60,235 bases of DNA, from the NCBI GenBank assembly GCA_937870915.1, contig CALMZQ010000129.1, positions 1 to 60,235 of the forward strand, in the 5' to 3' direction. This document shows, one piece after another, positions 42,196 through 49,385 of the stretch (its first letter is position 1; every line of letters starts with the position of its first letter). The stretch is from an uncultured Ignavibacteria bacterium (GTDB lineage: Bacteria; Bacteroidota; Ignavibacteria; Kapaibacteriales; Kapaibacteriaceae). The notes below the pieces were generated by a model. It did not search any database, was not told the origin of the DNA, and saw only the letters and a list, made by a program, of their open reading frames with translations. The position numbers and the translations under genes were made by a program.

Positions 42196-44193
42196 ATGCG
42201 CATCTTTGCATCTATGAATGTCCGCACGCTTGGAGAACTTGAAGACGCCGTTCGTGTTGCGAAAGGCATCAGCGACACAAAAGCGCTACTGCAATGTGCA
42301 ATAGAGCTCGACGCGCTGGGAACAACACAAGCACGTGCCTCGTCTGCGAATGCCCGTGGTATAGCAGAGTTGCTATCGAACAATTATGCAGGAGCACTAG
42401 AGTTCTTTCACGCAGCCCTCGGCTTGCTTGATGAGCTTGGCGATCGCAGTGGCGTGGCTCGCGCAACCGGGAATATTGGATCCGTGTATCTGGGCACCGG
42501 CAACTACAAAGCAGCGCACGAGAATTACCACCGTTCACTGGAAGTGCACACAGCCCTTGGTAATCTCAATGGCGTGGCCGTCATGTCCATGGGAATCGGT
42601 AATGTCTACAAGGAAACCGGTGATTTCACGTCCGCCCTGGAGTTCTATCATCGTGCGCTTCAACTCTACAAGGAATGTGACGATCGGATTGGTGAAGCAG
42701 CTGTTTCAAGGGGCATCGCAAACGTACATAGTGCCACCGGCAACTATCCGGTTGCACTGGAGTTCTATCACCGTGCGCTCAACCTTCACGAGGAACTGGG
42801 CGACCGTCTTGGAGTAGCGCGCGTCACCTCTAGTATCGGCCTTGTCGATAATCTTACCGGACACTACGCCGCAGCCCTTGACCACTACCACAGGGCTCTC
42901 GCCATTTTTGAAGAGCTTGGCGCAAGGCAGGATATGGCACATCTGTGCAGTAACATCGGTAGTGTACACGGCAATACCGGCAACAACAGCGCAGCGTTAG
43001 AGTATTTCCGTCGTGCATTGCCCCTTTTCATAGAAATGGAAGATCAGAGCGGTGTTGCGGGAGTCACCAGTAACATCACGTCGGCATTAGCCCATTCTGG
43101 GTCCTTCGCCGAAGCAGAAGAACACCTTCAAAAACTAGATGCCATGGACATCCTCGTTCCCGGCATCTTACTCACAAGGGAACAAACCAGGGCCATCCTC
43201 CAAGAGCAAACAGGCAATATCGATGATGCAGCACACACACTTCAAGCAGCTTTGGAGCTAGCACGTACACATGGACTGGCTTTGGAGCAGGCCGGGTTCC
43301 ACAAGGAATTGCGAGATATCTGCCAAAAGAAGAACGACTTTGCCGGCTACATCGAACACAACAACGAATTCACGCGCATCATCGAAGAGATCAACGGCAA
43401 AGACACAGCAACAAAGCTTGCCATGCAAGCAAAGCAACGCGAGATCGAAGCCGTTCAGCGTGAGCATCAAAAACACATGGCCGTGTTGCACTCCACGTTA
43501 CCAAAGCACATTGCTGATAGAGTAGCAAGGGGCGAGGTGGTCAATGACCATCACGAAAATTCCTCCGTGCTATTCCTGGACATTGTCGGCTTTACCGATC
43601 TCTCTTCGCAACTCGATTCTCGAACCGTGATCGAGATCCTTGATGACGTCTTTTCAAAGTGTGATGCTATCTGCGCAAAACACCAGGTAACGAAGATCAA
43701 GACCATTGGTGATTCCTACATGGCAGTCGCCTTTGGAACAGCGAATCAAATAGCGAATAGCGAGCAGCGAATAGCGAACCAAATAGCGAATAGTGAGCAG
43801 CGAATAGCGAATCAAATAGCGAATAGCGAGCAGCGATCAGCGAATCCCGCAGTGCGGGCTGCGAGTGCTGCAAGAGAGATGATGAAAATCACTCTCAACG
43901 AAGAGCTTAACAAGGCGCTTGAAAAGGCGCTTAACAAGGCGCTTATAAGATTCAGAATAGGCATTCATTGCGGCCCAGTCACTGCCGGGGTGATTGGCAA
44001 GGAGCGCATGCAGTATGATGTATGGGGCGACACGGTGAACGTTGCGAGCCGGATGGAATCCTCGAGTGAGCCAGGAAAGATCCATATCTCACAGGCGTTC
44101 AACGAAGCGCTTAATGAGACTCACACCGCGCCAAGGGGAGAAATGGAAATAAAGGGCAAGGGGCTCATGCTAACGTATTGGTTGGAGAACTGA
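42196..44193 (+). CDS. TPR - class III adenylate cyclase with an in-frame repeat insertion
   Basis: 665 aa; the ATG at 42196 follows GGGAGAG, and an ATG at 42214 is possible. Residues ~20-400 are TPRs (for example TGNIGSVYLGTGNYKAAHE), with a short coiled coil near 420. The class III cyclase domain has metal Asp D462 (FLDIVGFTD) and D506 (TIGDSYMA), purine-specifying K502 and D608 (YDVWGD), and transition-state N615 and R619 (VNVASRM). So it should make cAMP in the cytoplasm. Residues ~516-550 are three copies of an 11-residue NQIANSEQRIA-type unit encoded by the intergenic AGCGAAY repeat, followed by a 12-bp LNKA/LEKA repeat. Both fall in the strand-helix region after D506, where cyclases vary in length, so activity may survive. 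Confidence 0.92.
   Translation: MRIFASMNVRTLGELEDAVRVAKGISDTKALLQCAIELDALGTTQARASSANARGIAELLSNNYAGALEFFHAALGLLDELGDRSGVARATGNIGSVYLGTGNYKAAHENYHRSLEVHTALGNLNGVAVMSMGIGNVYKETGDFTSALEFYHRALQLYKECDDRIGEAAVSRGIANVHSATGNYPVALEFYHRALNLHEELGDRLGVARVTSSIGLVDNLTGHYAAALDHYHRALAIFEELGARQDMAHLCSNIGSVHGNTGNNSAALEYFRRALPLFIEMEDQSGVAGVTSNITSALAHSGSFAEAEEHLQKLDAMDILVPGILLTREQTRAILQEQTGNIDDAAHTLQAALELARTHGLALEQAGFHKELRDICQKKNDFAGYIEHNNEFTRIIEEINGKDTATKLAMQAKQREIEAVQREHQKHMAVLHSTLPKHIADRVARGEVVNDHHENSSVLFLDIVGFTDLSSQLDSRTVIEILDDVFSKCDAICAKHQVTKIKTIGDSYMAVAFGTANQIANSEQRIANQIANSEQRIANQIANSEQRSANPAVRAASAAREMMKITLNEELNKALEKALNKALIRFRIGIHCGPVTAGVIGKERMQYDVWGDTVNVASRMESSSEPGKIHISQAFNEALNETHTAPRGEMEIKGKGLMLTYWLEN
43740..43845. 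repeat. Frame-preserving 33-bp repeat inside the cyclase domain
   Basis: Three copies of a 33-bp composite: CAAAT plus four 7-bp AGCGANY units (5 + 28 = 33 bp), so each adds exactly 11 codons. The 7-bp unit is the same as in intergenic arrays at 33.2, 36.3, 39.2 and 57.8 kb. A second small in-frame repeat, CTTAACAAGGCG-type (12 bp, three copies), lies at 43905-43943. Confidence 0.93.
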
Positions 44194-44221
44194 CGTCGGG
44201 AGCCTTACTCTCCCGACGTCA
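44191..44221. terminator. Perfect 12-bp-stem palindrome between convergent genes
   Basis: TGACGTCGGGAG - CCTTACT - CTCCCGACGTCA is the 28-bp-family unit closed into a perfect inverted repeat with a 7-nt loop. It holds the cyclase stop codon (44191-44193) in its first three bases and lies 10 bp before the end of the convergent peroxiredoxin. Likely a bidirectional transcription or RNA-end hairpin. Confidence 0.8.
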
Positions 44222-44231
44222 TAATAGCGTG

Positions 44232-44891
44232 TTACTTCGGTTGCTTCACAACCCGCAGATATGGCTTTACGGTGGTGAACCCCTCGGGATACTTTGCACG
44301 CGCATCTTCGTCGGAAACTGAGGTGACGATGATGACGTCGTCGCCATTCTTCCAATTGGCTGGTGTGGCTACCTTGTGCGTAGCAGTGAGCTGGATGGAA
44401 TCGAGGACGCGTAGGATCTCGTCAAAATTTCTGCCCGACGTCATGGGATAAGCTAATGTGAGCTTGACCTTCTTATCTGGGCCTACGATGAAGACTGTAC
44501 GCACAGTCTCATTGTTCAACGCCGTCCGACCTTCGCACGAGTCGCCTTCTTCTTCAGGCAGCATATCGTAGAGTTTTGATACGGCAAGGTCTGTGTCGGC
44601 AATCATGGGGAACGACACAGGAGCCCCTTGTGTCTCCTCGATATCCTTCTCCCATTCAATGTGCTTTGCAACGGGGTCTACGCTAAGACCTATGACCTTG
44701 GTATTGCGCTTTGCAAAATCGGGGATCATCTTGGCAACCGTGCCCAATTCCGTTGTGCATACCGGAGTGAAGTCCTTGGGGTGAGAAAAGAGCACTGCGT
44801 ACCCATCGCCGATCCAATCATGGAACGTTATTGGACCTTCAGTGGTGTCGGCTGTGAAGTTAGGGGCGATTTGGTTGATGCGAATTGCCAT
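44232..44891 (-). CDS. 1-Cys peroxiredoxin (Prx6-type)
   Basis: 219 aa. The peroxidatic Cys is C45 in HPKDFTPVCTTELG; upstream DWIGDGYAVLFS and downstream VIGLSVDPVAKHIEWEKDI, FPMIADTDLAVSKLYDML are typical. The long C-terminal part (MTSGRNFDEILRVLDSIQLT, VATPANWKNGDDVIIV) is the Prx6-type dimerisation arm. It reduces H2O2 and organic peroxides in the cytoplasm using an external thiol. Full length and complete motifs. Upstream is a 28-bp-family array, at its 5' side. Confidence 0.95.
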   Translation of the reverse strand: MAIRINQIAPNFTADTTEGPITFHDWIGDGYAVLFSHPKDFTPVCTTELGTVAKMIPDFAKRNTKVIGLSVDPVAKHIEWEKDIEETQGAPVSFPMIADTDLAVSKLYDMLPEEEGDSCEGRTALNNETVRTVFIVGPDKKVKLTLAYPMTSGRNFDEILRVLDSIQLTATHKVATPANWKNGDDVIIVTSVSDEDARAKYPEGFTTVKPYLRVVKQPK

Positions 44892-44945
44892 TGCTAGGTA
44901 CTCTGCTTGTGGTAAGGGGCGGATAGGACCGGAAAGATAGGGATT

Positions 44946-45000
44946 GTGACGTCGGGAGCCTTACTCTCCCGGAGTGACGTCGGGAGCCTTACTCTCCCGG
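44946..45000. repeat. 28-bp family, two units
   Basis: Two direct copies between the divergent peroxiredoxin and lipoprotein genes. Because this gap holds 5' ends of both genes, here the repeat is not at a gene 3' end, an exception to the usual pattern. Confidence 0.93.
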
Positions 45001-45072
45001 TGAGTATGCGGTGAGTGCCAGATAACAAGTTGCATCATCAATTCTTACTCACACTCTCTGATGGAGTCAATA

Positions 45073-45684
45073 ATGCGTGTTTTTGCAATGTTCATGGTGG
45101 CTGCGGCATGTGCTGCAGTCGTGATCGGGTGCTCGGATGTGGCCGCTCCGACGATGATGGAAGGTTCGGGTTCCAAGACCAACGGACAGATCGCTACGGT
45201 GCCAGTCTACATGGAGCTCGGTGGTGTTGATGGTGAAGTGGAGAAGCTTGAAGAGGCCATGGGCTTGTATGTCGGTACAGGCAACGAAACGGCAGCGCTA
45301 ATCCTGCCGGCCATTCAAAAGGTCCGGGAGGCTATGGCAGAGTTGGAAGTAGAAGCGGATAGAGAAGGCAATGTCAATGCACAGGATGCAGAGAAAACTT
45401 TCCGCAACCTGATCCTTACGTATAGACCCGGTGGTGATGCGTATTCAATGAAGGTGATCGCAAATACCTCGGCAGCTGGAAAGGATGATGGGAAGCACAA
45501 GAACGAGATCGAGATCCTGTCATTTGGTAAGAACGATCGGGCAAATGTTGAATACCAGCTGTTCCACATCTTCAATGGTGTCCGCCTGATTATGGACGAT
45601 GCCCGCGTTAACGACGATGCGATTGATCGTTCCATGGACGGCATCATGGCTGTGATCGCTGGTCTTTCCGAAGAACGACCATAA
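45073..45684 (+). CDS. Hypothetical lipoprotein
   Basis: 203 aa. GGAG at 45063-45066 points to the ATG at 45073. Signal with lipobox VVIG-C (MRVFAMFMVAAACAAVVIGC). The mature part is mostly helical and charged (GGVDGEVEKLEEAMGLYVGT, ALILPAIQKVREAMAELEVE), with no known domain. It lies 42 bp upstream of the TPR-SARP regulator on the same strand and may be co-transcribed. Confidence 0.75.
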   Translation: MRVFAMFMVAAACAAVVIGCSDVAAPTMMEGSGSKTNGQIATVPVYMELGGVDGEVEKLEEAMGLYVGTGNETAALILPAIQKVREAMAELEVEADREGNVNAQDAEKTFRNLILTYRPGGDAYSMKVIANTSAAGKDDGKHKNEIEILSFGKNDRANVEYQLFHIFNGVRLIMDDARVNDDAIDRSMDGIMAVIAGLSEERP

Positions 45685-45726
45685 GCGCGTGTTTTGAGAA
45701 CATGGTGGTAGTTTACTGCTGCCACC

Positions 45727-47523
45727 ATGACTCAAGACGTACGCAGACATATCGATGAGGTGTTGGATCGCGCCAAGCAACTGCATGGCAAAGGCGAAAC
45801 CACTCCTGAACTTGGCGCAGAGCTCGCAGCAACTCTGCACATGTGTATTGATGCCGAAGACGTGTATTTAACGGCATCTGTACACCACGCCCTCGCAACA
45901 CATGAGATGATAGGTATACGGCTCGATGCAGCCATTCAACAGTGCGAAGCCGGACTTGCGCTGGTAGGGGGCACGCAGACACAGATCGAAGTGGATCTTT
46001 TGGTACTGCTTTCCCGACAGTTCATTGCGAACAATGTCATCAAGGCGCAGGAAATCACAACAAACGCCATGACGCTATCAAAGAAGGTCAACGGTCAGGT
46101 ATCACCATCGGTGATGTTGCGACATGCTGAAGCTATCGGCGCCAATGGTGACGTTGAGGGTTCGATCGCCATGCTGCGACAGGCAGAAGCGTTGTTCGAA
46201 CTCGACGGCGATATGCCGGGCAGGATATTGGTCTTGCTTCGACTTTGTGTGCAACTCGTCAACAACCGACAGTTCCCGCTCGTGATTGAGTATGCCACCG
46301 AAGTGATCGGACTTGCCGACGCGTTAGACCGTCGCATGGCAAAGGTGAATGCCTTCAAGTTCCTTGCCATGGCACTAAACGGCATCGGAAAACCGGCCGA
46401 AGCCTATGAGGTTGGCAAACGTGCTCTCGACCTTGCTGAAGCACATTATCCCGGACATCTCGTAGGCGATTGTAGTGGAGTGCTTGGCGATGTTTATCTG
46501 ACGTTGAACGATCTTCCAACGGCACTCAATTGTTTTGCACGTGCACTCTCTGTCTATCGAGAGTCCGGGCACAGAAACGGTCAAGCCCTATGTCTCATCC
46601 GTATGGCCGAAGTGTACGGCACGGCAGGGCAGTTAGATCTCGCCGAACGCCTTCTGGCTGAGTCGGATGAACTATGTAAAGCCATCGGCAATACTGTTCT
46701 GCAACGCTCCGTAACGTTTGTGCGCGCTGGTCTCTACATGCGACAACACAACGCAACGGATCGTTCTTCCATCGACGCTGTTGATCGTGCCGTTGATGTC
46801 TTCCGCAGGATCGCAGGATCTACATTAACCCAGCCATTGCCTATCCTAGACGAGATAGACGTTAGTATCGCCCCCTTACCGCCCAAAGAACGTGCGTCGA
46901 TACCTTCAACCACAGCAAAACAGAACATCTCGATCAGGGTCACAACACTCGGATCGTTTAGAGTGGAAAGGGGCGGTGCAGAGATCACGATGGAGGAGTG
47001 GAAGCGCAAGAAGGCGCGAGATGTGTTTAAGTTTCTTGTAACACGCCACCGACGATCGGTTAGCGTTGATGAGATGGTTATGCATGTCTGGGGCGAGGAT
47101 GTAGATGTAGAGCGATGTTTGCCTACACTGCAAAATGCTGTTAGCGCCATCCGTACGGCACTAGAACCCGGACTCAAGCCGCGACAGAACTCGCGCTACA
47201 TTCTCTTCCGCGACGGGTCATACACACTTGATCTTGGACCTGATGCCGTTGTTGACCTGCACCACTTCACGGCAACGGCCACCTCTGCTTTGTCGATCGT
47301 TGATCCACAACACCGTCTTGAAGCTCTGAGCGCTGTTGCCGACGTTTATACTGGTGATTTCCTACCCGACGACGCATACGACGATTGGACGGACTTCACG
47401 CGCATCACCACGCGTGAACTGGCAATCGAGGTGTTGAATCAACTCGCCGCCGTTCAGTTCTCGATGGACATGGGGAGCGCAGCCCGCATCACAATGCAAC
47501 GTCTGGCAGCCATTGATCCCTGA
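45727..47523 (+). CDS. TPR - SARP-type (OmpR-like HTH + BTAD) regulator
   Basis: 598 aa, cytoplasmic. Residues ~20-360 are TPR-like helices (AEVYGTAGQLDLAERLLAES). Then a winged-helix domain of the SARP type: RVTTLGSFRVERGGAEI, MEEWKRKKARDVFKFLV, VSVDEMVMHVWGEDVDVERC, LPTLQNAVSAIRTALEPG. A bacterial transcriptional activation domain (BTAD) begins (VVDLHHFTATATSALSI, VYTGDFLPDDAYDDWTDF) but ends at AAIDP, about 40-50 residues shorter than usual, with no continuation in other frames. The TPR-first order is the reverse of the usual SARP layout. Target genes unknown. Confidence 0.85.
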   Translation: MTQDVRRHIDEVLDRAKQLHGKGETTPELGAELAATLHMCIDAEDVYLTASVHHALATHEMIGIRLDAAIQQCEAGLALVGGTQTQIEVDLLVLLSRQFIANNVIKAQEITTNAMTLSKKVNGQVSPSVMLRHAEAIGANGDVEGSIAMLRQAEALFELDGDMPGRILVLLRLCVQLVNNRQFPLVIEYATEVIGLADALDRRMAKVNAFKFLAMALNGIGKPAEAYEVGKRALDLAEAHYPGHLVGDCSGVLGDVYLTLNDLPTALNCFARALSVYRESGHRNGQALCLIRMAEVYGTAGQLDLAERLLAESDELCKAIGNTVLQRSVTFVRAGLYMRQHNATDRSSIDAVDRAVDVFRRIAGSTLTQPLPILDEIDVSIAPLPPKERASIPSTTAKQNISIRVTTLGSFRVERGGAEITMEEWKRKKARDVFKFLVTRHRRSVSVDEMVMHVWGEDVDVERCLPTLQNAVSAIRTALEPGLKPRQNSRYILFRDGSYTLDLGPDAVVDLHHFTATATSALSIVDPQHRLEALSAVADVYTGDFLPDDAYDDWTDFTRITTRELAIEVLNQLAAVQFSMDMGSAARITMQRLAAIDP

Positions 47524-47581
47524 TCTGGTGTTGACCTTCCGATGCAATGCCAACACTTGGCGCACATGAATACGTTCGGCC

Positions 47582-48835
47582 TCAACGCTTCATCACAATG
47601 GACGTATACGCGCTCTTTGTTCCAACGGGTTGTACATGCACGTAATACAAACCGGGCAACACATCCAACTGCAGCGGTCCATTCCCGACATGGCCCTTGT
47701 AGACTACCTGTCCCAAGCTATTGTATACCGTGACCTCCGCCTCGCCGTCAAGCCCTGTGATGGTACAGGTGTGATCAAAGGGATTGGGATCGACGCGGAA
47801 TGCAGATTCCTGTGGTTGCTCGCCGATGCTATTCGGGGTGGAGCATAACGACGGGAGCGAATCTGTTGTTAGCAAGCTCGAGCAACTGTTGCAGAAGATC
47901 CCGCGGAAGAAGCAACTCGCCCGTTGCGCTCTGAACGCGCTGGAGGCGTCTCGATAGATGCCGTGTCCGCCCGAAACATCTACGCTCAACTCACTACACA
48001 CAGCGTTGGCGATGAGGTCTTCGTGGATCGCTCTCGACCCGATCAGGGTATAGTGTTCGAACGATGTGTCAGCGTCGATTGGGACCAATGGATCAAGACC
48101 ACCATGGAACGCAACGGTCGGGATCATTTCGTCGAGATCAACCTCGCTCTCAACAACTCCGCCCCAGTTATTGAACACGCCCTTAATGGAGTAGGTGGTC
48201 GTCAGGTCATTCCCGGACCGATGGAGATCTCCCAGTTCAGCACCCACGGCGGTGGTAGTATACAACAGAGAAAGGCTGTCGAGCTCCACCTGATCGGCAT
48301 ACACCATGCCCAGCGCAAGCAAGGAGCCGGCACTTTGGCCTCCAACAAACAGCCAGCTGGTATCGATCCTAACGGTGGCCGCGTTGCGAACAACAAATCG
48401 CAGGGCAGCATGGCCATCTTGGATCGCGCGATATCGTGCCTTGTATTGCCCGTACTCCGAGAAATCGTGCCCAAGCCTGTAATTCACAGATGCACATACA
48501 AAGCCACGCATGGCCAAGTGAAAACAGAGATCCTTGATGTCACCCAATTGCTTGTCCCCCGACGAAAAACCACCGCCGTGAAAAAGCATAATCATTGGGC
48601 GTGCAGTAGCCGGGTCAGAACCAAGATTCGGATAATAGAGATCCATCAACAACGGCGTCGGATTTCCAAGATGGTTGTTGGCGATGCCGTATTGAATGTT
48701 CGCCCCGACCGTGATCTCTGTTGAGTCAAAGAACACGGCCTCGGTGTATCGAAGATCATTCGTGCAATGCTGTCCTGGAGCTTCACCGTTCAGAACGAAT
48801 AAGCCTACGATAACGAGTAAGGGGATGATCCGCAT
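47582..48835 (-). CDS. Secreted alpha/beta hydrolase (carboxylesterase-like), T9SS
   Basis: 417 aa with signal peptide MRIIPLLVIVGLFVLNGEA. Esterase features: oxyanion HGGGFSSGD (86-94), nucleophile elbow GGQSAGS (S168), Asp in GGLDPLVP (D248) and His in SGGHGIY (H291), a complete catalytic triad of the BD-FAE/carboxylesterase type. The last ~80 residues form a T9SS sorting domain (FRVDPNPFDHTCTITGL, VTVYNSLGQVVYKGHV, LPGLYYVHVQ). Predicted surface or secreted esterase; substrate unknown. Convergent with the TPR-SARP gene. Confidence 0.9.
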   Translation of the reverse strand: MRIIPLLVIVGLFVLNGEAPGQHCTNDLRYTEAVFFDSTEITVGANIQYGIANNHLGNPTPLLMDLYYPNLGSDPATARPMIMLFHGGGFSSGDKQLGDIKDLCFHLAMRGFVCASVNYRLGHDFSEYGQYKARYRAIQDGHAALRFVVRNAATVRIDTSWLFVGGQSAGSLLALGMVYADQVELDSLSLLYTTTAVGAELGDLHRSGNDLTTTYSIKGVFNNWGGVVESEVDLDEMIPTVAFHGGLDPLVPIDADTSFEHYTLIGSRAIHEDLIANAVCSELSVDVSGGHGIYRDASSAFRAQRASCFFRGIFCNSCSSLLTTDSLPSLCSTPNSIGEQPQESAFRVDPNPFDHTCTITGLDGEAEVTVYNSLGQVVYKGHVGNGPLQLDVLPGLYYVHVQPVGTKSAYTSIVMKR

Positions 48836-48869
48836 GTGTGTACCTCGATGTTGTTGTTGCTTTGGCGCA

Positions 48870-48985
48870 AGTCACTCGAGCCAATACGTCTTCATCAGCC
48901 CCTTGCCCTTGATCTCGATTTCGCCTCTGGGCACAATGAGCGCCTCGGAGATGTGGATGCGATCAGGTTCACTAGGTTCTTTGTT
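48870..48985 (-). pseudogene. Remnant of an adenylate-cyclase C-terminus
   Basis: On the minus strand the frame ending at ~48873 reads KEPSEPDRIHISEAL, IVPRGEIEIKGKG and LMKTYWLE-stop. This matches the end of the intact cyclase at 42-44 kb (SSEPGKIHISQAF..., RGEMEIKGKGLMLTYWLEN). No start codon or catalytic core remains. It is the tail of a second, lost class III cyclase. Confidence 0.85.
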
Positions 48986-49072
48986 CGTTGATTGACCTGG
49001 ATTGAGATTGGGCAATCTAACTTCGTTTTCTGAATGGTGTTCATTACAGAAGAACTCGCATTTTTGCCTTCA

Positions 49073-49270
49073 TGAACACGCCGTCGGATAGACTTGATGA
49101 TTTGATCGACGAGACCGGTGCAGTTACTCTCGAAGGAAGAGCGAGAAGCCCTCACTACCGATGTGATGCGCGTGCATAAAGACATGCATGATTTCTTGGA
49201 GAACGAAGACTCGGAATGGCTACCGCCATTCGTCCATACAGAACCAACAGATGCAGCACCGCCGAGATGA
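49073..49270 (+). pseudogene. Possible frameshifted small gene
   Basis: One frame starts MNTPSDRLDDLIDETGAV and the +1 frame continues with a protein-like LLSKEEREALTTDVMRVHKD, MHDFLENEDSEWLPPF and a stop at 49268-49270. Joined, they would make a ~65-residue acidic helical protein; as it stands, they are in different frames. This, the cyclase remnant and the REP hairpins account for the 550-bp gap 48836-49385. Confidence 0.3.
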
Positions 49271-49330
49271 AGCTTATGGAGTGTATTGTTGAAGTGTATG
49301 AGTGATGAATAGCAAACAGAGAACACTCGA

Positions 49331-49380
49331 TAAGCCCCGAAGGGGCGTAAGTAGGCTAGCCCACGACGAAGTCGTGGGGG
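49331..49380. repeat. REP-like double hairpin
   Basis: GCCCC-GAA-GGGGC (49334-49346) and CCCACGAC-GAA-GTCGTGGG (49360-49378) with GCTAGCC between them, a variant of the double hairpin in the composite modules. It ends 6 bp before the stop of the glycine-rich protein on the minus strand. Its layout resembles REP/RAYT-type elements. Confidence 0.85.
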
Positions 49381-49385
49381 TGAGC

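Noticed and set aside
47924-48724. 266-codon plus-strand ORF
   Set aside because: Fully antisense to the esterase, which has a complete catalytic triad, signal peptide and T9SS domain; the plus frame has no domain or start signal.
48895-49326. 143-codon minus-strand ORF in the 48.8-49.4 kb gap
   Set aside because: It is out of frame with the recognisable cyclase remnant and has no domain.
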